Source: Vibrio sp. MEBiC08052 (GTDB taxonomy: Bacteria > Pseudomonadota > Gammaproteobacteria > Enterobacterales > Vibrionaceae). Taken from it: DNA of 64,000 nucleotides. Both the position numbers and the translations under genes were made by a program. Position 1 is the stretch's first letter; each line of letters opens with the position of its first letter. The DNA lies in the NCBI RefSeq assembly GCF_001506075.1, contig NZ_KQ947477.1, positions 44,836-108,835 on the forward strand, written 5' to 3'. Positions 33,848-41,013 of the stretch are shown piece after piece. The notes beneath the pieces are model-generated. The model had not been told where the DNA came from. It searched no databases and saw only the letters and a program-made list of their open reading frames with translations.

Positions 33848-33898
33848 ATGATTAATTCAACTCAACAGAGGTTTCCATGGAGACAGGATTTTCTTTAA
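33848..33898 (+). CDS. Short leader ORF overlapping the carA start (16 aa)
   Basis: ATG at 33848 preceded by AAAGGA at 8 bases, reading MINSTQQRFPWRQDFL and ending 22 bases inside carA in another frame. Its ribosome site is as good as that of carA (AGAGG). Translation of one could couple to or compete with the other. It may simply be chance in AT-rich DNA. Confidence 0.35.
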   Translation: MINSTQQRFPWRQDFL

Positions 33899-35388
33899 TA
33901 AAAAAAGCCAATAAAAATATAGAGAAAAAAATAGAAAACTCATTTAACTGTAATGTAATTTCCATCTCGGATGGAATATTATGTGTTGGAAAAAAAGAGA
34001 AATATAGTCAGTACAACGCGGGGGAAACCATCCATTTAATTGGTGATATACATAACTTAGATTTTATTCATGAACTTGTGTCAAACTTATGCTCAAATGC
34101 GAATAATGTAGAACCGGCACACATCATAATGATCATGATAAAGCAACTAGGCTTTCAATCACTGTCTTTATTGGAAGGCGATTTTTGTATTATTATGGAG
34201 AATGGTGATTCGACATACCAAGTCATAACCAACCCATTTGGAATGAATCCTGTCAGTATTATTTCATCTTACGATAAGCATTCATTATGGATTACAAATA
34301 ACTTGAAAGTATTTGCCAGTGTTGAAGGTGATAAAGCTATTCATTTCAAAAGCCCGAGCCTGGTGTGTGTCGATGGTCCAAGAGAAAATAATTACTCTCC
34401 GATCCATAATGCAATTAAACTAAGACCTGCCAGTATTAATGAAATATCTTTTGACCGTAAAGGGTACTTTTATAATCAAACGTCAGACCTACTCTTTTGT
34501 AGCAACGGTTGCGAGACCAATTTTGATGAAGATCCTCTTCTTCAAATCATTGATAAATACATCAAAGCACCGATCAGTGATTCGTACAAAAAGTATGACA
34601 AAGTCGGCATCCCTCTCTCTGGTGGGCTTGATTCCAGTCTCATTACGCTATTGGCAAGTGAGCAGTTTGATAATATTTACACCTATTCAATAGGCACTGA
34701 GTCTTTCAATGAATTTCCATATGCAGAGATCGTTTCAGAGTGCCTGCATACCACTCACGAAAATAAAATATTAGATGAGAAAGATATTATCAATGGTGTC
34801 ATTGAATCGATTTATTACAATGAAATTTTTGATGGGCTCTCTGCAGAAATTCAATCTGGTTTATTTAATGTCTACAAAATGGCAAATAAAAACTCAGAAC
34901 TGCTACTGACTGGTTATGGTTCAGATTTATTGTTTGGTGGCGTCATCAACCCGAGTAGTCAGCATGACCCAAACCACGAATTGAGCCAATTAGTTTATCG
35001 AACTCAATGGACTTCAGAGTTTTCAACGCTTGGACCTCGCGAACTTGGATTTGATATCAGACACCCGTTCTGGACAAGAAGACTCATTTCATTATGTGAA
35101 AATATGAATCACAAATTAAAAATCAGAGACAATGAAAATAAATACATTCTTAGAAAATATGTTGATTCATTCAAAAAACTACCTGATGAAATTGTCTGGC
35201 GTAAAAAAATCGGTATCCATGAAGGCTCAGCCGTTGATCAATCATTTGCCAATACACTTGGTGTGAAAGTTGATAATTATTACGAGAAGAATTTATTTAC
35301 ATACAAGATGTATCAATCATTGATATTAGGTCGCATTAATATTCATGATTACAACTTAAATGAAATTAAAAAAATTATTACGGAGTAA
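33877..35388 (+). CDS. carA: Carbapenam synthetase CarA (beta-lactam synthetase family)
   Basis: ATP-dependent closure of the beta-lactam ring of carboxymethylproline to carbapenam-3-carboxylate. The 503-residue product equals Pectobacterium CarA in length. It has an N-terminal Ntn-like domain that lacks the glutaminase Cys2 of asparagine synthetase B, and a synthetase domain with the PPi loop SGGLDSS (248-254). Carbapenam-synthetase motifs follow: SIYYNEIFDGLSAEIQSG, LTGYGSDLLFGG with Tyr347, Glu381 for the Tyr/Glu dyad, DIRHPFW, and VWRKKIGIHEGS with Lys443/444. These separate it from AsnB. The start has AGAGG 6 bases upstream. Codon use is AT-rich (ATA, AGA, TTA) compared with the flanking uronate genes. 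Confidence 0.95.
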   Translation: METGFSLIKKANKNIEKKIENSFNCNVISISDGILCVGKKEKYSQYNAGETIHLIGDIHNLDFIHELVSNLCSNANNVEPAHIIMIMIKQLGFQSLSLLEGDFCIIMENGDSTYQVITNPFGMNPVSIISSYDKHSLWITNNLKVFASVEGDKAIHFKSPSLVCVDGPRENNYSPIHNAIKLRPASINEISFDRKGYFYNQTSDLLFCSNGCETNFDEDPLLQIIDKYIKAPISDSYKKYDKVGIPLSGGLDSSLITLLASEQFDNIYTYSIGTESFNEFPYAEIVSECLHTTHENKILDEKDIINGVIESIYYNEIFDGLSAEIQSGLFNVYKMANKNSELLLTGYGSDLLFGGVINPSSQHDPNHELSQLVYRTQWTSEFSTLGPRELGFDIRHPFWTRRLISLCENMNHKLKIRDNENKYILRKYVDSFKKLPDEIVWRKKIGIHEGSAVDQSFANTLGVKVDNYYEKNLFTYKMYQSLILGRINIHDYNLNEIKKIITE

Positions 35389-35392
35389 TATC

Positions 35393-36160
35393 ATGACAAT
35401 TAAAATTTCTGATATTAATACTATCAGAATTATTACACTCAATCATAAAAGTATTCATAATCCATTTAGTGAAGAACTTGAAGATGCCGTGAAAGCGGCT
35501 TTGATTGAAGCGGATCACGATACCAATATCAGTGCCATCGTCGTTCATGGTGGTGAGAATCGCTCTTTTAGTGCCGGGGGCGATTTTAATGAAGTCCGCA
35601 ACCTCAAAGGCGGGATAGAAGTTGATCGATGGATCGATAGAGTCATTGACTTATATCAGACTGTACTCAACGTCAGAAAGCCAACCGTTGCGGCAATCGA
35701 CGGTTATGCGATTGGGATGGGTTTTCAATTCGCCATGATGTTTGATGTCCGGATCATATCATCCACCGGAAAATTCATTATGCCTGAATTAAAACACGGG
35801 ATTGGATGTTCTTTAGGCGCTCAAATACTATCGCATTGCATTGGCTATAACGCAATGAAGTCAATTGTTTACGGTTGTGATGAACTGGATGCACCGCAAG
35901 CGATTCAACTTTATCTCACCGATGCAATGACACAACCCGATCAACTTTTGGCAACTGCGATTAACGAAGCACAGAAATTGGCGGCCTACCCGACACCGTC
36001 TTTCCAATCGACGAAAAAAGTGATGAATCATAAGTATTTTGAGCTTTTAGAAACCGCAAGAAAAGAATCTAAAGAAGTTCACCGGCTTTCGTTTAGTGCC
36101 GGAGATGCCCAAAAACATTTTAACCGAGTATTAAAAACAACGTCAGAAATAGGAGTATAA
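35393..36160 (+). CDS. carB: Carboxymethylproline synthase CarB
   Basis: A crotonase-fold enzyme that condenses malonyl-CoA with pyrroline-5-carboxylate to form (2S,5S)-carboxymethylproline, the first committed step. The frame opens inside carA, but the ATG at 35393 follows CGGAG and gives 255 residues (Pectobacterium CarB is 250). Motifs: SIHNPFSEELE, SFSAGGDFNEV (oxyanion hole), WIDRVIDLYQ, AAIDGYAIGMGFQFA and MPELKHGIGCS with the key Glu132. It lies 4 bases after carA and 5 before carC, a tight operon. The match to CarB rather than generic enoyl-CoA hydratases is strong in the segment at about residues 56-140. Confidence 0.95.
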   Translation: MTIKISDINTIRIITLNHKSIHNPFSEELEDAVKAALIEADHDTNISAIVVHGGENRSFSAGGDFNEVRNLKGGIEVDRWIDRVIDLYQTVLNVRKPTVAAIDGYAIGMGFQFAMMFDVRIISSTGKFIMPELKHGIGCSLGAQILSHCIGYNAMKSIVYGCDELDAPQAIQLYLTDAMTQPDQLLATAINEAQKLAAYPTPSFQSTKKVMNHKYFELLETARKESKEVHRLSFSAGDAQKHFNRVLKTTSEIGV

Positions 36161-36165
36161 AACCA

Positions 36166-36999
36166 ATGGATTACGAACCAATCATGAGTACCAGCTTTGG
36201 TGCCAGAATGACTGAGGAAAACTTCAGACAATCAACACCTGAAGAAATTAAACAGCTCTTAAGAGAGAAAGGGTTCTTGGTTGTTCAAGACATTAAACTT
36301 GATGCAAATGACTTCCGAGATTTTTATACCACTTATGGTGAAATAGTTGAGTATTCTGAAGAGCGAATCGGTGTCGGATTTGGTTATGTCGATACACTCA
36401 AGCTCGATGGTGAAAAAGGAAAAATTGTTACCGGCCGTGGGCAATTACCACTCCATGCGGATGGTGGATTATTACTCACTGCTGTGGACCATGTTTTTCT
36501 TTATTCCAACACCATCGAAAACATGAAATTCAGAGGTGCGACAACCGTTGTCGATCATGTCCTTGCAAACCAAGAAATGCCGGGGCACCTGAAAGATATC
36601 CTGGAAAATGAGACATTCCAAGCGCGTGTTTTAGAAAAAGGTTATTACTCTGATGTTTCTCCGGAAGGTTGGTTCGATGTACCGGTCTTTACCGACTTAG
36701 GCTGGATTAAAAAAATGCTGATCTATTTTCCATTCCATGAGGGTCAGCCAGCTAGTTGGGAATCCAGAATCGTTGGTTTTTCACAGGAAGAGAATGACAA
36801 ATTCTTCAAAGAACTTGAATCGTTCTACAAGCAAGACCGATATTATTATAAGCATTATTGGAAAAGTAATGAACTTCTCATTATGGATAACCGCAGAGTT
36901 ATTCACGAAAGAGAAGAATTCCAGGATGACAATATAGTTAGACGTCTATATCGTGGCCAAACATCTGAAGTTAAAGAGTTAGCTGAATTATCCGCTTAA
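36166..36999 (+). CDS. carC: Carbapenem synthase CarC (Fe(II)/2-oxoglutarate oxygenase)
   Basis: Epimerises C5 of carbapenam and desaturates it to (5R)-carbapen-2-em-3-carboxylate, the active antibiotic. The 277-residue product belongs to the TauD-like fold. The iron ligands are His97 and Asp99 in LPLHADGG and His247 in RVIHERE. Arg263 in RRLYRGQ is the 2-oxoglutarate-binding arginine. Near-invariant CarC blocks are present: RIGVGFGYVDTLKL, GKIVTGRGQLP, MLIYFPFHEGQPASW and YYYKHYW. It ends the carABC core; an attenuator-like hairpin follows. Confidence 0.96.
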   Translation: MDYEPIMSTSFGARMTEENFRQSTPEEIKQLLREKGFLVVQDIKLDANDFRDFYTTYGEIVEYSEERIGVGFGYVDTLKLDGEKGKIVTGRGQLPLHADGGLLLTAVDHVFLYSNTIENMKFRGATTVVDHVLANQEMPGHLKDILENETFQARVLEKGYYSDVSPEGWFDVPVFTDLGWIKKMLIYFPFHEGQPASWESRIVGFSQEENDKFFKELESFYKQDRYYYKHYWKSNELLIMDNRRVIHEREEFQDDNIVRRLYRGQTSEVKELAELSA

Positions 37000-37007
37000 T
37001 ATAATAG

Positions 37008-37045
37008 AGGCAAGTAATGTGTCATGATTACTTGCCTTACTTTTA
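37008..37045 (+). terminator. Attenuator-like hairpin between carC and carD
   Basis: AGGCAAGTAAT / ATTACTTGCCT, an 11-bp perfect stem with an 8-base loop, followed by TACTTTTATC, a short T-rich tail. It should end a fraction of transcripts after the three essential genes and lower carDE-FG expression. Confidence 0.65.
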
Positions 37046-37075
37046 TCATAATGGATATCCTATGGAGAGGAATCA

Positions 37076-38227
37076 ATGTATTCTCGGCACTCGAATTTAG
37101 AGTTGATTTTTAAATATTTATCATCTGTTATTTTATCTAATAAATATATTGGCATGTTATTTGTGAAATTATTCAAATGGTTAATCACTAAAGGTGTACG
37201 ATCAAAGTTTCACAACATTATATATAAAATATATTTTGGTGGAGAGAATATCAATGAAGCCATTCACACATCAGATAAACTCAGCCGAGATGGAACCGCT
37301 AGTTTGCTTGACTATGCTGTCGAAGGTGTTAATCACTCATCGGGATTTCAGGCCGCACTCGATAATACTATCAGCTTGATCAAACTATCGAGTCACAAAA
37401 AGCATATTCCATTTGTGGTTATTAAGCCCTCTTCCATTGGTTCAAGCCTGATTTATCAGAAGATATCTCATCGTCAATGCCTTTCGCCAAATGAAATAAA
37501 TGACTGGAACCAAATTAAGCAACGTTATGAGGATATATTTCAAATTGCGTCTCAGCATCATGTAAAAGTGATGGTCGATGCGGAGCAGTCTTGGATTCAA
37601 CCCGCGGTTGATGAGCTTGTCATCCAATGTATGAAGAAATATAACACCAACCAAACCGTGATTTACTTAACTATCCAATGCTATCTCAAAGATAAACTGG
37701 CATTTCTCAAGCATTGCTATCAAGAATCGATTCAACATCATTTCACAGCGGGCATTAAACTGGTTCGGGGTGCCTACTTGGAAGATGAGCGAAAACATTG
37801 TTCAGACATGTCTGAATTTCCTATTTTCTCGACGAAGGAAGAAACTGACAATAATTATTCATCTGCTATTGAATTTATTGCAACCAACATTAATTATTTC
37901 TCTCCTTTCTTTGCGACGCATAATAATGAAAGTGTTGATAAAATCGTTCAATACCCTGTGCTATCCCATGCTTGGTCCGGTCAACTTTATGGACTTTCTG
38001 ATCATTTAACCAATCGTCTGAAACAATATGGATTTAAAACGAGTAAATATGTTCCCTATGGACCAATGGAAAGCTCACTTCCCTATCTACTAAGACGAAT
38101 TGAAGAAAACTCAATCTCTACAAAATCTTTCCTTGAAGAACAAGACACGATTAGAAAAGAGATCAAAAATAGATTATTTCATCGAAAATCACCTTCAAAA
38201 CTAGATCAATTAGATAATAAGAGATAA
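37076..38227 (+). CDS. carD: Proline dehydrogenase-like CarD
   Basis: A flavin-dependent proline dehydrogenase homologue that supplies pyrroline-5-carboxylate (via its semialdehyde) for CarB. It has 383 residues. PutA/PRODH-family motifs are visible: KPSSIGSSL, VMVDAEQSWIQPAVDEL, LVRGAYLEDE, FFATHNNES, QLYGLSDHL and the C-terminal VPYGPMESSLPYLLRRIEEN. These line the barrel around the FAD and proline sites. GAGAGGAATCA precedes the ATG. In Pectobacterium, carD and carE raise yield but are not essential. The ferredoxin gene starts 2 bases later. Confidence 0.93.
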   Translation: MYSRHSNLELIFKYLSSVILSNKYIGMLFVKLFKWLITKGVRSKFHNIIYKIYFGGENINEAIHTSDKLSRDGTASLLDYAVEGVNHSSGFQAALDNTISLIKLSSHKKHIPFVVIKPSSIGSSLIYQKISHRQCLSPNEINDWNQIKQRYEDIFQIASQHHVKVMVDAEQSWIQPAVDELVIQCMKKYNTNQTVIYLTIQCYLKDKLAFLKHCYQESIQHHFTAGIKLVRGAYLEDERKHCSDMSEFPIFSTKEETDNNYSSAIEFIATNINYFSPFFATHNNESVDKIVQYPVLSHAWSGQLYGLSDHLTNRLKQYGFKTSKYVPYGPMESSLPYLLRRIEENSISTKSFLEEQDTIRKEIKNRLFHRKSPSKLDQLDNKR

Positions 38228-38229
38228 AA

Positions 38230-38502
38230 ATGAAAAATAATAAATGTATCATCAATGAAAAAATAATTGAGTTCCCGCTTGATAAAGAAAACCCTATATT
38301 AGACACTGCATTGAACTTTGGCATAGACTTACACTATAATTGCCGGGCCGGATTTTGTGGCCGCTGTAAAGTATTATTAAATAAAGGTCAGGTCAACATG
38401 GATCACTCCGGCGGTATTTCGCGAACAGAAATAAAAGAACGCTATATTTTAGCTTGCTGTTCAACCCCCCTGACTCCAATTGAAATTGAGGTTATTAATT
38501 GA
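38230..38502 (+). CDS. carE: [2Fe-2S] ferredoxin CarE
   Basis: A plant-type [2Fe-2S] ferredoxin of 90 residues. The cluster ligands are Cys38, Cys43, Cys46 (YNCRAGFCGRC) and Cys76 (ILACCSTP). The expected role is electron transfer for CarD. It starts 2 bases after carD, and its stop overlaps the next start (TGATG), so carD, carE and carF are translationally coupled. The position and size match carE of known carbapenem clusters. Confidence 0.94.
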   Translation: MKNNKCIINEKIIEFPLDKENPILDTALNFGIDLHYNCRAGFCGRCKVLLNKGQVNMDHSGGISRTEIKERYILACCSTPLTPIEIEVIN

Positions 38503-39341
38503 TGCGTCATTTCTTATTTTTATGTATTTTATTGATCAATTTTTCTGTTTTTTCATCCACTGATAATATACCTAAATTAAAAGAATCACTTGTGCAAGCA
38601 GGAGACTATTACGTCGGTGACGTTTTTGGTCAACAGCCGTATGAAAAACACACAAATGTGACGATAAAGTCTTTCTACATCATGCAAACAGAAGTAACCC
38701 GATCATTGTTTGATCAAGTCAAAAACTGGGCAATTCAAAATAATTTAGTTCAGGGTAATATCATTAGAAACACTAATAAAGAAGAATCAAATATAGCCGC
38801 TGCGAATATATCATGGTGGGATGCTATTATTTTTTCAAATATGATCAGCCGTTATTTCAACCTATCCCCTTACTATTTAGATAAGTCAAACAATCCTATT
38901 TTTGAACGTCCCGAAGATGGGATTGTTACAGTGGATGACTCGGCTTCCGGTTATCGCCTTCCCAGTATTTTTGAATGGCAAATTGCAGCTCGCGGAGGGC
39001 AAGAAGCATTAAAAAACCAGACATATGGCACACTGTTTGCCGGCTCAGATCAACAAGATACGGTAGGGTGGTTTCCAACGGATGATTTATCACAACAAGA
39101 AATTCCTTATGTTGTCGGACAGAAACAACCCAATGAACTCAATCTGTTTGATATGTCCGGTAATGTTGCAGAATGGACAGGTGAAGTCTTTAATCTGGAT
39201 GGCAACAATGTCCTTTACTATTACTGTGGGGGGAGCTTTATTATCAGCGACAACTCACTGGCAAATTGCGATATCCATTCCCGTCATCATAAAAGACCAG
39301 ACTTAGGGTTTCGGTTAGTAAGATATGCCTCCCAGCCTTAA
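38502..39341 (+). CDS. carF: CarF-like secreted protein with a SUMF1/formylglycine-enzyme fold
   Basis: Probable carbapenem immunity protein. The product (279 residues from the ATG at 38502) has a signal peptide (MRHFLFLCILLINFSVFSS). Its SUMF1/FGE-type domain includes YRLPSIFEWQIAARGG, ELNLFDMSGNVAEWTGEVF, YCGGSF and the closing LGFRLVRYA. In true formylglycine-generating enzymes two cysteines near this last block do the chemistry. Here the first position is FIIS, with no Cys, and only one Cys follows (LANCDIHSR), so the oxidase activity is unlikely. In Pectobacterium and Serratia, CarF and CarG confer intrinsic resistance by an unknown mechanism. The assignment rests on position, size, export signal and context. 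Confidence 0.75.
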   Translation: MRHFLFLCILLINFSVFSSTDNIPKLKESLVQAGDYYVGDVFGQQPYEKHTNVTIKSFYIMQTEVTRSLFDQVKNWAIQNNLVQGNIIRNTNKEESNIAAANISWWDAIIFSNMISRYFNLSPYYLDKSNNPIFERPEDGIVTVDDSASGYRLPSIFEWQIAARGGQEALKNQTYGTLFAGSDQQDTVGWFPTDDLSQQEIPYVVGQKQPNELNLFDMSGNVAEWTGEVFNLDGNNVLYYYCGGSFIISDNSLANCDIHSRHHKRPDLGFRLVRYASQP

Positions 39342-40305
39342 ATATTCCCACAACAAACACGATGAGAAATCTATTTTGAATCATGCCTACAAATATTATA
39401 TTGGCGTACTGATTGCTGTCATCCTATGGGGAAGCAATTTTGTGGTGATAAAAATCGCACTACAACAGGTGGACACATTAGCGCTACTCTCGATTCGTTT
39501 TGTGTTGAGTACGATGATTCTCGGCGGGATCTGCCTTTTTAGACAGCCCCGAATGACCACCCCGCTGTCAGTGAGGAACTACATTTTTCTGTTTTTCCTT
39601 GGGATACTCGGAATTGCAGGGTTTAATCTGGGACTTTTTTACGGGCTCAACGATACATCACCGATCCATGCATCACTCATTGTGTCTCTTTCACCGCTGA
39701 TGACTTTATTGATTGCCAGTCGGTTTAATATCGAGCGAGTCAATTTATCTCACGTCATTGCTCTTTTACTCTGTATGATTGGCGTTTTTCTGGTGATAGG
39801 TTCACCATTGCATGATAGTCAATTTATGATTAAAGGTGATTTAATCATTTTTGTCGGCACACTTTCTTGGAGTGTCTATACCATTTTTTCAACGAAGATA
39901 AAATCTCAAATAGAACCACTTCAGTTAACATTCATTCTGATGTTCTTTGGCTCAATTTGTATTGTCTTACTGAGCTCATTTCATCTGAATTTATTCAGTG
40001 CCTTGACAGAAATAAACACTCAGGCTTGGGGGCTCATACTATATATGGCGATATTTACAACCTGCATTCCTCACCTCTTGTGGGTCCACTCCGTGAGAAA
40101 AATCGGACCGACAGAGTCCTCATTATTCTTTAATTTAATTCCGGTTTTTGCCACTATCTTCGCTATGTTTACCGGTTTCATCCCTGATCAATACCAGATC
40201 ATCGGGATTATCATCTCATTTACCGGCTTGGCTATCCCTAACTTATACAGTTACATTATGAATCGTACTCATTTGGTAACCAAAAAAGAGGCAGTCAACA
40301 AATGA
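39325..40305 (+). CDS. EamA/DMT-family transporter, candidate carbapenem exporter
   Basis: A 326-residue inner-membrane protein with ten predicted helices in two EamA repeats: AVILWGSNFVVIKIAL with IRFVLSTMIL in the first, GTLSWSVYTIFSTKI and GPTESSLFFNLIPVFATIF in the second. It is a typical drug/metabolite (RhaT/YdcZ-like) exporter. It overlaps the carF end by 17 bases and the carG start by 4, so it is locked into the operon by coupling. The enterobacterial carABCDEFGH clusters I know of do not have this gene here. Export of the carbapenem or a precursor is inferred from position only. Confidence 0.85.
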   Translation: MPPSLKYSHNKHDEKSILNHAYKYYIGVLIAVILWGSNFVVIKIALQQVDTLALLSIRFVLSTMILGGICLFRQPRMTTPLSVRNYIFLFFLGILGIAGFNLGLFYGLNDTSPIHASLIVSLSPLMTLLIASRFNIERVNLSHVIALLLCMIGVFLVIGSPLHDSQFMIKGDLIIFVGTLSWSVYTIFSTKIKSQIEPLQLTFILMFFGSICIVLLSSFHLNLFSALTEINTQAWGLILYMAIFTTCIPHLLWVHSVRKIGPTESSLFFNLIPVFATIFAMFTGFIPDQYQIIGIIISFTGLAIPNLYSYIMNRTHLVTKKEAVNK

Positions 40306-40826
40306 AGTATTTATACTTAATTGTGCTGCTCTTACACCCTTTTTATGCTTACCCTGCAGCCACCTTTTTCGAGTTAAACAGTGGATTAAATCATTTAGAT
40401 TTAAACTCAGATGGCATCCTTGATGCTGTTTTTTATTCGAGGTTTGATAACAACACATCCCATCCTGACCCGACGCTCTCGGTTTATATCAAGGATAGTG
40501 ATGCAACGTACTCTATTGTGCCTACACCGGCAGGTGATCGATTTACACTCTTTGGCATTAATGTTTCTGTTTCAAATATTCTGGTGCGGAGTTTTGGATT
40601 CATCAAAACATCAAAGCAGGTATATCTGGTCGTTGCAGTGAAATCTGGTGACTCGCCCCATTTAAAACAGTTCTTCAAATTCAAACTCTATCAAATTGAA
40701 AAAAATCTGGAACACCCGGGCATCCCACTATATGGCTGGACCCAAGTCGGGGAAAAAATAAGCAAAAATAAATACATGTCAGCAGATGTAGCGATCCGCG
40801 AGTGTCCCAAAACATGTTTTGAATAG
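40302..40826 (+). CDS. carG: CarG-like carbapenem intrinsic-resistance protein
   Basis: A small secreted protein of 174 residues. The signal peptide ends near YAYPA-ATFF. The mature part has LDLNSDGILDAVFYSRFDNNTSHPD, whose DxNxDG loop suggests a bound cation, followed by a beta-rich domain. CarG of Serratia has a PliI-like beta-sandwich with a conserved cation site, and size, order and export signal fit. The start overlaps the transporter gene by 4 bases (ATGA). It is the last gene of the cluster. Identification as CarG is by context and features, not by database search. Confidence 0.75.
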   Translation: MKYLYLIVLLLHPFYAYPAATFFELNSGLNHLDLNSDGILDAVFYSRFDNNTSHPDPTLSVYIKDSDATYSIVPTPAGDRFTLFGINVSVSNILVRSFGFIKTSKQVYLVVAVKSGDSPHLKQFFKFKLYQIEKNLEHPGIPLYGWTQVGEKISKNKYMSADVAIRECPKTCFE

Positions 40827-40839
40827 CCTGACCTGACCA

Positions 40840-40868
40840 CAAAAAAACCTTGCTGCGAAGCAAGGTTC
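40840..40868 (-). terminator. Terminator of the ROK regulator gene (also closes the car cluster)
   Basis: AACCTTGCT-GCGA-AGCAAGGTT, 9-bp stem with a GCGA loop. On the minus strand it is followed by TTTTT, a strong terminator for the converging ROK gene. On the plus strand the tail is CTCATT, so it stops car transcripts less well. Confidence 0.8.
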
Positions 40869-41013
40869 TCATTGGAAGTTTCTGCTAAACCGAACGATGA
40901 TTCATCATTTTCTGATTAAAAGGAAAAAATCGGAAAAGGTGTCCATTGCCAGCCTATAAGATTCTCACTTTTGAGTAATATGAAACCCCTAGGACAACGA
41001 CAAATCAGTGCGT

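Larger units (their letters stand above)
33051..33876. other. Long AT-rich intergenic region between kdgA and carA
   Basis: About 825 bases. The left part holds a terminator and a small minus-strand gene (both listed). From about 33300 to 33870 the DNA is extremely AT-rich, with many short TTAAT/ATTAA palindromes and no open frame of note. This is the composition expected of an H-NS-bound control region of acquired DNA. No CarR, other regulator gene, insertion sequence or tRNA is present. Confidence 0.7.

Noticed and set aside
33300..33870. Remnant of a carR gene or an insertion sequence
   Set aside because: I read the region in all frames and saw only short frames interrupted by stops, with no transposase or LuxR motifs and no flanking repeats.
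33877..35388. Asparagine synthetase B
   Set aside because: The first residues lack the Cys2 nucleophile of the glutaminase site, the length is 503 and the motifs IFDGLSAEIQSG and KKIGIHEGS are those of carbapenam synthetase. Adjacent CarB and CarC support this.
36166..36999. TauD-type taurine dioxygenase
   Set aside because: The fold is shared, but the GKIVTGRGQLP and FPFHEGQPASW blocks and the operon partners identify CarC.
38502..39341. Sulfatase-modifying formylglycine-generating enzyme
   Set aside because: There is no sulfatase gene nearby and the first catalytic Cys is missing; the genomic position fits CarF.
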